Assembly: GCA_039818665.1 (NCBI GenBank)
Contig: JBCBTJ010000006.1
Span: forward strand, 1-64,000
Origin: JBCBTJ01 sp039818665
Lineage (GTDB): Bacteria; Pseudomonadota; Alphaproteobacteria; Caulobacterales; Hyphomonadaceae
DNA: 64,000 nucleotides
Reading direction: 5' to 3'
Shown here: positions 25,230-32,856 of the stretch, piece by piece
Layout: each line of letters starts with the position of its first letter
Position numbering within the stretch: the first letter of the stretch is position 1
Notes under the pieces: generated by a model
What the model saw: the letters and a program-made list of their open reading frames with translations, nothing else
What the model was told of the DNA's origin: nothing
The model's database searches: none
Program-made: the position numbers and the translations under genes

Positions 25230-25718
25230 TTAAGCGGCTTCGCCGTTCTTCGCGTCGCGGATCAGCTTCGGCTTGGCCGATTTCGCATTGCCGATGGCGA
25301 TCTTGCGCGGCTTTTTGGCTTCGGGGATCTCGCGTTCAAGATCGATGCGCAGCAAGCCGTGCTGCAGTGCGGCGCCGGTGACGATGACATGGTCGGCGAG
25401 CTGGAAGCGGCGTACGAAGCCGCGCTCGGCGATGCCGCGATGCAGGAATTCGCGTTCCACGACATCTTCATCACTCTCGGCTTGGGCTTTCTTGCCGGTG
25501 ATCGTCAGCACGCCTTCGGCCGTCTCGATGTCGAGGTCGTCGTCGGCGAATCCAGCCACGGCGAGTTCGATGCGGAACGCATCTTCGGAGACGCGTTCGA
25601 TATTGTAGGGAGGATACCCCTGCGCGCCGTCCAAGCGGGCGGCCTTGTCAATCATGTTCGCCATGCGGTCGAAGCCGACCATGGTGCGATAGAGGGGGGT
25701 GAGGTCGATGGTGTTCAT
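25230..25718 (-). CDS. Small heat shock protein, Hsp20/IbpA family
   Basis: An ATP-independent holdase chaperone, 162 aa. The alpha-crystallin domain begins PPYNIERVSEDAFRIELAVAGFADDDLDIE and continues with VLTITGKKAQ and a late LQHGLLRIDLEREIPEAKKPRKIAI, which holds the conserved G-x-L core and the C-terminal IxI-like anchor. The N-terminal DLTPLYRTMVGFDRMANMID is typical of IbpA/HspH proteins in alphaproteobacteria. The start at 25718 follows aaagga. I did not see a clear ROSE thermosensor in the short leader. Confidence 0.95.
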   Translation of the reverse strand: MNTIDLTPLYRTMVGFDRMANMIDKAARLDGAQGYPPYNIERVSEDAFRIELAVAGFADDDLDIETAEGVLTITGKKAQAESDEDVVEREFLHRGIAERGFVRRFQLADHVIVTGAALQHGLLRIDLEREIPEAKKPRKIAIGNAKSAKPKLIRDAKNGEAA

Positions 25719-25895
25719 CTTCGTAGTCCTTTCGACAAAGCGACTGCGGGCCGGAGCCCGATGTAACGACCGCTGCACGCCTCCCGTTTGCGGCGAAGCG
25801 CGCCGGTCTTGCCGCAACCCGGTTCGACGGCGGTGCGACATGGTGTATTTGGGAAGCGATACAGCCGAATCAAGCCGATTGGATGGAGCTCACCC

Positions 25896-26771
25896 ATGCG
25901 CCGCGCCCTCGTCTTCACCGCCGCTCTCTGCCTTGCCGCTTGCGGACAGACCGCCGAGCCCGTCTCCGACGCAGCCGTTCCGGCTGAACCGGCCGGGCCT
26001 GAGGTCGGCTCGCTCGATTGGGCGATCGCCGGCGATTGGCGCTCCGATTTGGAGCGCGCCCGCGACGCCTGGCGCAGCCCGAAGGCCACGCTCGAATTTT
26101 TCGGCCTGGAGCCCGGCCATACGGTCGTCGAGGTCTGGCCCGGCGGCGGCTGGTACACCAATATCCTCGCGCCCTACCTCAAAGAAGGCGGCGGCCAATT
26201 CATCGCCGCCGGCTTCGATCCGGAAGGGTCTGAGTTCGCCCAAAACGCGATGGCGCGGTTTAACGAGACCTATGTCGGCGATCCGGAGACCTATGGCGAC
26301 ATCGAGGTCACCGTCTTCTCGTCCGACAGCGACGGCATGGCGCCGGCCGGGACCGCGGACGTGGTGCTCACTTTCCGGAACGTCCACAATTGGATGGCGG
26401 GCGGCTACCAGGCCAAGGCCTTCGCAGACGCTTATGCGGCGCTAAAACCCGGCGGCATCCTCGGGGTCGTCGAACACCGCTTGCCGTCGACCGAGGTGCA
26501 GGACCCGGTCGCCGCGTCTGGCTATGTGCACGAGGATTATGTGAAAGCGCAGGCCGAAGCCGCCGGTTTCGAGTTCGTCGACTCGTCTGAAATCAACGCC
26601 AATCCTGTCGACACGGCGGATCATCCCTTCGGGGTTTGGACCCTGCCGCCGGTCAGCCGCACGGCCGATCAGGACGGCGAGACCCCGGAAGGCTTCGATC
26701 CCGACGCCTTCCGCGCCATTGGCGAAAGCGACCGGATGACCCTGAAATTCCGTAAGCCGGCGGAGTCCTAG
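25896..26771 (+). CDS. Lipoprotein-type class I SAM-dependent methyltransferase-like protein
   Basis: The 291-aa product starts with a lipoprotein signal peptide (RALVFTAALCLAACGQ, lipobox Cys14). It then carries a Rossmann-type methyltransferase domain with motif I HTVVEVWPGGGWYTNILAPYL, EGSEFAQNAMARFNE and a motif IV region ADVVLTFRNVHNWM, followed by KPGGILGVVEHRLPS. Proteins of this predicted exported methyltransferase group (COG4798-like) are known, but their periplasmic location, where SAM is not expected, leaves the function unclear. ATG 25896 is chosen for the signal peptide. Confidence 0.82.
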   Translation: MRRALVFTAALCLAACGQTAEPVSDAAVPAEPAGPEVGSLDWAIAGDWRSDLERARDAWRSPKATLEFFGLEPGHTVVEVWPGGGWYTNILAPYLKEGGGQFIAAGFDPEGSEFAQNAMARFNETYVGDPETYGDIEVTVFSSDSDGMAPAGTADVVLTFRNVHNWMAGGYQAKAFADAYAALKPGGILGVVEHRLPSTEVQDPVAASGYVHEDYVKAQAEAAGFEFVDSSEINANPVDTADHPFGVWTLPPVSRTADQDGETPEGFDPDAFRAIGESDRMTLKFRKPAES

Positions 26772-26788
26772 GGACCGCGCCCGGCGCC

Positions 26789-27424
26789 ATGTCCGGCCGG
26801 AGCGCGCCCTCGATCCGATCGCTGTTTCCAACGCGGCTCTATGAGGCCAATTTGGGCGATACCGAACTCGTCGCGGATTTGGAAGCGGCCGCTTGGATGC
26901 TCGAGGCGGGCGACGCGGCCGGGCGGGCTTGGTGCGAGGAGAACCTCTATCCGGGCTACACCTCCTACGCCTCGCTCGGCGATCTGGCTGGCCGCGCGAC
27001 GGCCTTCGATACGCTCGCCGATCATCTGCAGGCGCATGCCGAGCGGTTCGCCGCGGCGCTTGAGTGGGACCTCGACGGCCGCCGCCTGGCGCTGGACGCG
27101 CTCTGGGTGAACATTCTGGGGGAGGGCGGGGTCCATTCCGGCCACATCCATCCAGGCAGCGTGTTGTCCGGGACGGTCTATGTCGTCATGCCGCCGGGCG
27201 CCGGCGCGCTGAAACTGGAAGATCCGCGCCTGCCCCTGATGATGGGCGCGCCGCAGCTTGAGGCCGGGGCTGGGGCCGACGCGCAGCGCTTCGTCTATCT
27301 CACGCCGACGGCTGGGACGGTTTTGATGTGGGAAAGCTGGCTGCGCCACGAGGTGATCGCCGGGCGTTCAGAGGAGCCCCGGATTTCGATCAGCTTCAAT
27401 TTTGGACTGGCGGAGGCCGGGTAG
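26789..27424 (+). CDS. TIGR02466-like putative 2OG-Fe(II) oxygenase
   Basis: A 211-aa double-stranded beta-helix protein. The N-terminal SIRSLFPTRLYEANLGD and the segment SGHIHPGSVLSGTVYVVMPPGAG provide the first metal-binding His (HxH). ESWLRHEVIAG provides the distal His, and PRISISFNFGL carries the Arg that binds 2-oxoglutarate. The family has predicted, not proven, hydroxylase activity. It lies 17 bp after the lipoprotein methyltransferase and may be cotranscribed. Confidence 0.82.
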   Translation: MSGRSAPSIRSLFPTRLYEANLGDTELVADLEAAAWMLEAGDAAGRAWCEENLYPGYTSYASLGDLAGRATAFDTLADHLQAHAERFAAALEWDLDGRRLALDALWVNILGEGGVHSGHIHPGSVLSGTVYVVMPPGAGALKLEDPRLPLMMGAPQLEAGAGADAQRFVYLTPTAGTVLMWESWLRHEVIAGRSEEPRISISFNFGLAEAG

Positions 27425-27425
27425 G

Positions 27426-28055
27426 CTACTGCTCGCGCCGAACGCGGACGCGGCCGCCACGGTCTTCAAAGGTGAGCCAAGGCGGGCCCCAGGTGGAGGC
27501 TTTGCGGATCTCAGCCACCGCTGGCAGCGCGCTCGGCGTGCGGAAGTCCTCGATCTGCTCCTGGCGCCAGATTTGTCCGTCGTCCGTATAGAAACGGTGC
27601 CGGCCGACATTGTTGACGGTGATCCGCACGATCGAGACTTGGAACCGGTCCGGCTCGACCGGTTTGCCCTCTTCGTCCCGCTCCGGCTCTTTCGGCGCTT
27701 CAGCCCACTCCGGCACGGTCCCCGCGCTCGCCGCTTCAGCGACCTCGGTCGGGGCGGGCGTCTCGGCGGATTGGACGGGTTCAGGCGTCGGCGCGGGCGC
27801 GGCGCTTTCCGGCGCGGCGGCCCAATCTGGAACGGCCTCAGCGGTTTCGGCTGGCGCTGCCGCGGAGGGCGCGTTGAGCGCGGCGTCCAGGGCCGCGGCG
27901 GCGGCGTCGAGGCAGTCCAAGCGCGCCACCGCGCTGTCCACCGATCGGCACGCGGCCGCTTGGCGCGCCGCGTCTTCAAGATCGTCCGCCACTGCGGCCG
28001 GGCTGAACGCCGCAGCGCCGACCGTGAGCGCCGCAGCCATCATCACTCGTTTCAT
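27426..28055 (-). CDS. Periplasmic protein with Cys pair and Ala/Pro-rich linker, unknown
   Basis: A 209-aa protein with a Sec signal peptide (KRVMMAAALTVGAAAFSPAAVA). The mature start ACRSVDSAVARLDCLDAAA is the short two-cysteine helix signature seen in many proteobacterial periplasmic proteins of unknown role. A linker rich in Ala, Pro and Glu follows (about 60-135). The C-terminal domain (VSIVRITVNNVGRHRFYTDDGQIWRQ) is small and beta-rich. The stop is 2 bp from the convergent oxygenase stop. Confidence 0.65.
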   Translation of the reverse strand: MKRVMMAAALTVGAAAFSPAAVADDLEDAARQAAACRSVDSAVARLDCLDAAAAALDAALNAPSAAAPAETAEAVPDWAAAPESAAPAPTPEPVQSAETPAPTEVAEAASAGTVPEWAEAPKEPERDEEGKPVEPDRFQVSIVRITVNNVGRHRFYTDDGQIWRQEQIEDFRTPSALPAVAEIRKASTWGPPWLTFEDRGGRVRVRREQ

Positions 28056-28200
28056 AAACCAAGCATCCCAACTCTCTCACGCCACTTTATCGCCCAGGCG
28101 GCGGATCTGGAAAGGGCGCTGCGCAGCGCAGCCGCTTGACCTGGCGCGCGCCGAGGTCCACGGGCGGATCGAAGTCCTGTGAAATGGAGGCCGCCGCGCC

Positions 28201-28737
28201 ATGGATCTGTCCAAAATCTCGACCGGCGAAGCGCCGCCCGACGATCTGAACGTGTTGATCGAAGTCCCCCTGGGCGGGGATGCGATCAAATACGAGATCG
28301 ACAAGACATCGGGCGCGATGTTCGTCGACCGGTTTCTGTATACGGAGATGCGTTATCCCTGCAATTACGGCTTCGTCCCGCACACGCTGAGCCTCGACGG
28401 GGATCCGATCGACGTCATGGTGGTGGGCCAACGTCCCCTGGTGCCGGGATGCGTCTTGCGTGTGCGGCCGGTCGGCGTGTTGATGATGACCGATGACGCC
28501 GGCGAGGACGAAAAGCTCCTCGCGGTGCCGCACGCCAAGCTGACCGGCTATTACGACAAGATCGCCACGCATCACGATCTTCCCCAGACCCTGCTCGATA
28601 AGATCGCGCACTTTTTCCAGCACTATAAAGATCTCGAAACCGGGAAATGGACGCGCATCGACGGCTGGTTTGGCGTCGAAAAAGCGCGCGAGCTGATTCA
28701 AGAAGCCATTGCGCGAGACGCCGGGCGCAAGCGCTGA
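28201..28737 (+). CDS. ppa: Inorganic pyrophosphatase (family I)
   Basis: The enzyme hydrolyses pyrophosphate, pulling biosynthetic reactions forward. The 178-aa product shows IEVPLGGDAIKYEIDKTSGAMFVDRFLY, the metal-binding signature DGDPIDVMVVG and YDKIATHHDLP, then KDLETGKW near the end. Length and motifs are those of the bacterial hexameric type. The ATG follows ggagg. Confidence 0.97.
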   Translation: MDLSKISTGEAPPDDLNVLIEVPLGGDAIKYEIDKTSGAMFVDRFLYTEMRYPCNYGFVPHTLSLDGDPIDVMVVGQRPLVPGCVLRVRPVGVLMMTDDAGEDEKLLAVPHAKLTGYYDKIATHHDLPQTLLDKIAHFFQHYKDLETGKWTRIDGWFGVEKARELIQEAIARDAGRKR

Positions 28738-28740
28738 GGC

Positions 28741-29361
28741 ATGGACCTCGCCGTATGGTTCGCCCTGATCGGCCTGTTTTTCGCCGGCGGTCTGACGCCT
28801 GGGCCGGCGGTGATGCTCGTCATGTCGTCTTCGCTGCGCTACGGCTTCGTTCGCGCGCTGTTGCCGGCTTTAGGGGTGTCGGCGGCCAATCTGGTTTGGA
28901 TCACACTGGCGGCGACCGGGGCCGGCGCCCTCGCGGCGCGGTTTCCAGGACCGTTTTTCGCGCTGAAGCTCGTGGGGCGCGGCTTCATCGCGTGGCTCGC
29001 CTGGACGATGGCGACACACGACCCGGACAAGCCGCGCGCGAGCGCCGACAAGGCCCCGCCGCGGGCCGCTTTGTTCGGCCGCGGCGTCGGCTTGCAGCTC
29101 GCCAATCCGAACGCGCTCGTCTTCTTCGGAGCGTTGCTGCCGGCCTATTTCGACCCGGACCGCTCGATCACGACCCAGGCCTTCATCATCATGGCCACCG
29201 TCACGGCGACTGAGATGGCGGGTCTGTCGGCCTATGCCTGGGCGGCCGATGCGATGACGCATCGGTTTCAGTCGCCGTCGTTCTTACAAACGTTCAATCG
29301 CGTGGCCGCGGCGCTGATGCTGGGCTCGGCGGTTTTCGCCGTGATCGCGACCAGCCGCTAA
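28741..29361 (+). CDS. LysE/RhtB family exporter
   Basis: A 206-aa protein with six predicted membrane helices. The opening FALIGLFFAGGLTPGPAVMLVMSSSLRYG carries the family GPA motif and GxR. GRGVGLQLANPNALVFFGALLPAYF is the conserved fourth segment. Members export amino acids or similar small metabolites by proton antiport. It starts 3 bp after ppa. The 3' end overlaps by 4 bp the convergent PII-like gene. Confidence 0.9.
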   Translation: MDLAVWFALIGLFFAGGLTPGPAVMLVMSSSLRYGFVRALLPALGVSAANLVWITLAATGAGALAARFPGPFFALKLVGRGFIAWLAWTMATHDPDKPRASADKAPPRAALFGRGVGLQLANPNALVFFGALLPAYFDPDRSITTQAFIIMATVTATEMAGLSAYAWAADAMTHRFQSPSFLQTFNRVAAALMLGSAVFAVIATSR

Positions 29362-29654
29362 AAGCGTTGTGGTCGCAGGACCGTCACGTCGCTGACGCTG
29401 ACGACGCCGATATGTTCGCCAAGCAGTTTCGACACTTCGTCCAAGGCCGCCGAAACTTTCGCTTCATCCCCGATGGAGAGGATCACGACCATGTCCCGGC
29501 TGGCGGAGATGTCGGTATCGCGGGTCCAGCGATTGTTGTTTCCGTAGCCTGCGAGCGCCGGAACCACCGTATAGCCCGTCAGGCCGGAGGCTTCGAGGAT
29601 CCGGCCGGCGCGCTTATAGGCCATGCGTTCAATGATCAGTTCGATTCGCTGCAT
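29358..29654 (-). CDS. PII-like protein, SbtB type
   Basis: A 98-aa protein with the PII fold: MQRIELIIERMAYKRAGRIL, then a short T-loop equivalent GYGNNNRWTRDT, and a C-terminal VVSVSDVTVLRP. It lies 21 bp after an SbtA-like permease gene on the same strand, matching cyanobacterial sbtA-sbtB, where SbtB binds adenine nucleotides and controls the transporter. It lacks the C-terminal CGPxGC redox motif of many cyanobacterial SbtB proteins. Regulation of SbtA is inferred from context. Confidence 0.82.
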   Translation of the reverse strand: MQRIELIIERMAYKRAGRILEASGLTGYTVVPALAGYGNNNRWTRDTDISASRDMVVILSIGDEAKVSAALDEVSKLLGEHIGVVSVSDVTVLRPQRF

Positions 29655-29675
29655 CGGATGGGTCCAACTGTCGGG

Positions 29676-30653
29676 TCAGCCTGTCACCAGGCTGGCGAGA
29701 TAAATGTAGATCGGAATGCCGAGAGTGACATTGAACGGGAAGGTGACGCCGAGGGAAAGCGTCAAATAGATCGACGGGCGCGCTTTCGGCATGGCCAAGC
29801 GCATGGCCGCCGGCACCGCGATGTAAGACGCCGAGGCCGACAGCGTAACGAAAAGGGCGGCGTCGCCGGGCGACATGCCGATGAACCAGCAGAAGGGCAG
29901 AGCGAGCAGGGCGGATACGAGCGGCATATAGAGGCCGAAGCCGACCGTCGGCGGGTCGAGCTCGCGCCAGCCCTGGCGCAGGCCGCGGCCTGCCGCGAGG
30001 CCCATGTCCAACAAGAACAGGCACAACACGCCCTGGAACAAGTCGGTGAAGAAAGGTTGGATGCTCGCCGTGCCCTCCTCGCCAGCGATCCAGCCGACGG
30101 CCAACGCGCCGACCAGGACAACGATCGAGGCGTTCAGCAGCACTTCGCGGATCAGTTCGCCGCTCTCAGAACCGGCCACCGGCGCGGCCCGCTTTTGGCC
30201 GCGATTGGCGAGCAGCAGGGCCGTGATGATCGCCGGGGTCTCCATGAGCGCCGCGACGGCGACCAAGTGGCCGGAGCTGTCGAGGCCGGACAAGCGCACC
30301 GCTTCGGTGGCCGCGACAAAGGTCACGATGGAGATGGACCCGTAATGCGCCGCTGTCGCCGCGGCGTCGGTGCGGTTGAGCTTGCTGGTGAGCCGGAGGA
30401 AAGCGAAGGCGATGGCCGGGATCAGGAAAGACAGAAACACGCCGGCCGCGAGCGTCGCACCGACCTCAAAGGTCAGCGGGTTCTTCGACATCTCCACGCC
30501 GCCTTTGAGGCCGATCGACATCATCAGGTAGAGCGCGAGTCCCTTGGCGAAGGATTCCGGCACGCTCATCCCCGAGCGCAAAAGCGCCGCGCCCATGCCT
30601 AGGCCGAAGAACAGGATGATGGGCGAGAGGAGGGTGGAGATCGCGACGTCCAA
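29676..30653 (-). CDS. SbtA-like sodium-dependent bicarbonate permease
   Basis: A 325-aa protein with about ten membrane helices of the SbtA/DUF897 family. Typical parts are SPIILFFGLGMGAALLRSGM, ALYLMMSIGLKGG, AAHYGSISIVTFVAATEAV, VALMETPAIITALLL and CWFIGMSPGDAALFVTLSASASYIAVPAAMRLA. The family imports bicarbonate with sodium. The start is a TTG at 30653, with no good ATG upstream in frame. Downstream is the PII-like partner. Function in a non-cyanobacterial genome would be anaplerotic bicarbonate supply. Confidence 0.87.
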   Translation of the reverse strand: MDVAISTLLSPIILFFGLGMGAALLRSGMSVPESFAKGLALYLMMSIGLKGGVEMSKNPLTFEVGATLAAGVFLSFLIPAIAFAFLRLTSKLNRTDAAATAAHYGSISIVTFVAATEAVRLSGLDSSGHLVAVAALMETPAIITALLLANRGQKRAAPVAGSESGELIREVLLNASIVVLVGALAVGWIAGEEGTASIQPFFTDLFQGVLCLFLLDMGLAAGRGLRQGWRELDPPTVGFGLYMPLVSALLALPFCWFIGMSPGDAALFVTLSASASYIAVPAAMRLAMPKARPSIYLTLSLGVTFPFNVTLGIPIYIYLASLVTG

Positions 30654-30907
30654 GAGCGGAGCCTTTTTGTCTGATGCGCTGCGGTTGCGGCGTCATAGAG
30701 CGCGCCGTGCGGCACGACAATTCTTTTCGAGCCCGCCGAGGCTGCGGTTTGAGGCGCGCATTGGTCATTGTTCGCGAGGCCGGCGGCGCTCCGAACGACA
30801 GGCTGTGGAGGATTTAGGCGTTTTGCCGCGCTCTCGCCGCATTCCGGTCACAGGACTTGAATTGGCGAGGCTTTGGGTTGAGTGATGGGTAGAGGGCGGA
30901 GGCCGGC

Positions 30908-31513
30908 ATGACGAGCGCAGACACCGACGTATCAACACAAGACCGCCGTCAGGGCCCAAAGCGCAGCGAGACGTCCAAGGCTGCGATTCTCGACGCCGTG
31001 CGCGAAGAATTGGTTGAGAATGGCTGGCGATCGTTCAGCGTGGACGGGGTTGCGCGCCGGGCGCGCGCGTCTAAGCAGACAATCTATCGCTGGTGGCCGT
31101 CTATTGGGGCGCTGTGCGTTGACGCGGCCCTGTCGCTCATCCCGCCGCGCCCGGTGAGCGGGGATGACCCGATCGAGCGGATCGCCGCGATCCTGGCCCC
31201 GCTCGAGGCCGCCGCGCGCACTGGATCTGGCAATTATGTGCTGCGCGCGGCCATTGTCGCGGCATCGGACGATGAGGACGCCGGCGAGAAATGGCGGGCC
31301 TGGCTTCAAAACGAAGTGAGGATGCCGCTGCGCATGCTGCTCGCCGAATACGCCACCAAGCAGATCATCGCGCGCGATTGCAGCATCGACGAAGCGATGG
31401 ACGCCTTGCTCGGGCCGTTTCTGCAGCGCTTGTTGGTGATGCGTTCGCCAATCCTGGAAGGCTTCAGCGTCAATCACGCGACGCGGCTGATGAAGGCCTA
31501 CGCGCCGGGCTAG
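30908..31513 (+). CDS. TetR family transcriptional regulator
   Basis: A 201-aa protein. The N-terminal HTH (about 15-62) reads ETSKAAILDAVREELVENGWRSFSVDGVARRARASKQTIYRWWPS, the typical TetR recognition helix. The C-terminal helical ligand domain is divergent. It faces away from the sbtA-like gene, with 254 bp between the starts where the operators for either could lie. The target is not known. CFA synthase follows 74 bp downstream on the same strand. Confidence 0.9.
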   Translation: MTSADTDVSTQDRRQGPKRSETSKAAILDAVREELVENGWRSFSVDGVARRARASKQTIYRWWPSIGALCVDAALSLIPPRPVSGDDPIERIAAILAPLEAAARTGSGNYVLRAAIVAASDDEDAGEKWRAWLQNEVRMPLRMLLAEYATKQIIARDCSIDEAMDALLGPFLQRLLVMRSPILEGFSVNHATRLMKAYAPG

Positions 31514-31587
31514 AAGCGCGCAGCGGTTTTCTTTCGCCTGATCAGGCTCTAGCACACTCCACAGTTTGATTGAGGAGGACGGCGGCC

Positions 31588-32856
31588 ATGTGGCTTTTGT
31601 CCCAACTATTGCGCCGCGGCGTTCAGGACGGGCGTTTGACTGTGCGCGACGCGGCCGGCGGCGTGCACGAATTCGGCCCCGGTCCGCAAACGCCCGACAG
31701 CCCGCCCGACGTCGCGATCCGGCTGACCGACAAAGGCGCGGCGTTCAAGATCGCGCGCGACCCGGCCCTTGGCGCAGCGGAAGCCTATATGGACGGCCGC
31801 CTGGAGCTGGAGGACGGATCGGAGATCTACGACCTCCTCAAGCTGGTTACCTGGAATTTCCGCTGGGCGCGCGGCAACGAGCTGCACAAGATCACCCAGC
31901 AGCCCAAATGGAAAACTTGGCTGGACGGGCGCAATCACGACCGCCGCGCCAAGCGCAATGTCGCCCACCACTATGATCTCAGCGACCGGCTCTACGACCT
32001 CTTCCTCGACGCCGACCGGCAATACTCCTGCGCCTATTGGCGGCCGGGCAATCAGGGCGATCTCGCCCGCGCGCAGCAGGACAAGATGGCGCACATCGCG
32101 GCGAAGCTGCTGCTTGAACCGGGTCAACGCGTGCTCGACATCGGCAGCGGTTGGGGCGGGCTCGCGCTTTACCTGCACAAGGTCTCCGGTGTCGATGTGC
32201 TGGGCGTCACACTCTCAGAAGAGCAGCTCGCCGTCGCCAATCAGCGCGCCGAAGCGGCTGGCGTCGCCGACCATGTGAAATTCGAACTAATCGATTATCG
32301 CAAGGTGACCGGCGCGTTCGACCGCGTCGTCTCCGTCGGGATGTTCGAACATGTGGGCCTGCCGCACTACCAAGACTTTTTCGATCAGGTGGCGGACCGT
32401 CTGACCCCGGAAGGTGTCGCGCTCGTACATTCTATCGGTCGCGCCGCCGGACCCGGCGCGACCGACAGTTTCATGGCGAAGTATATCTTCCCGGGCGGCT
32501 ACGCGCCGGCGCTTTCACAAGTGCTGCCGCGGATCGAGCAGGCCGGGCTTTGGACCACGGACATAGAGATCCTCCGCGGTCACTACGCGCTCACCACCGA
32601 AGCCTGGTACCGAACCTGCGTCGAGAAGAAAGACGAGATTATCGCCCTCTACGATGAGCGTTTCTGGCGGATGTGGACGTTCTATCTCGCCGGGGCGGCG
32701 ATGGCGTTCCGGCATATGGGGCAGATGGTGTTCCAGGCTCAGCTGTCGCCCTCGATGAGCGCAGTGCCGGCGACCCGGGACTATATCGGCGAGACCGAAC
32801 AGCGCTATGCAATACTCGCCGAGGGGCCGGCCGCCTCACGCGTCGCCGGCGGATAG
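31588..32856 (+). CDS. cfa: Cyclopropane-fatty-acyl-phospholipid synthase family protein
   Basis: A SAM-dependent enzyme that adds a methylene bridge to unsaturated acyl chains of membrane lipids. The 422-aa protein has an N-terminal lipid-binding domain (to about 110). The methyltransferase core has motif I VLDIGSGWGGLALYLHK, and SVGMFEHVGLPHYQDFF and SFMAKYIFPGGYAPALSQVL follow. VVAHHYDLSDRLYDLFLD-type residues (around 128-145) form the CFA signature. ATG 31588 follows gaggagga. The 3' end overlaps an antisense gene by 21 bp. Confidence 0.9.
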   Translation: MWLLSQLLRRGVQDGRLTVRDAAGGVHEFGPGPQTPDSPPDVAIRLTDKGAAFKIARDPALGAAEAYMDGRLELEDGSEIYDLLKLVTWNFRWARGNELHKITQQPKWKTWLDGRNHDRRAKRNVAHHYDLSDRLYDLFLDADRQYSCAYWRPGNQGDLARAQQDKMAHIAAKLLLEPGQRVLDIGSGWGGLALYLHKVSGVDVLGVTLSEEQLAVANQRAEAAGVADHVKFELIDYRKVTGAFDRVVSVGMFEHVGLPHYQDFFDQVADRLTPEGVALVHSIGRAAGPGATDSFMAKYIFPGGYAPALSQVLPRIEQAGLWTTDIEILRGHYALTTEAWYRTCVEKKDEIIALYDERFWRMWTFYLAGAAMAFRHMGQMVFQAQLSPSMSAVPATRDYIGETEQRYAILAEGPAASRVAGG

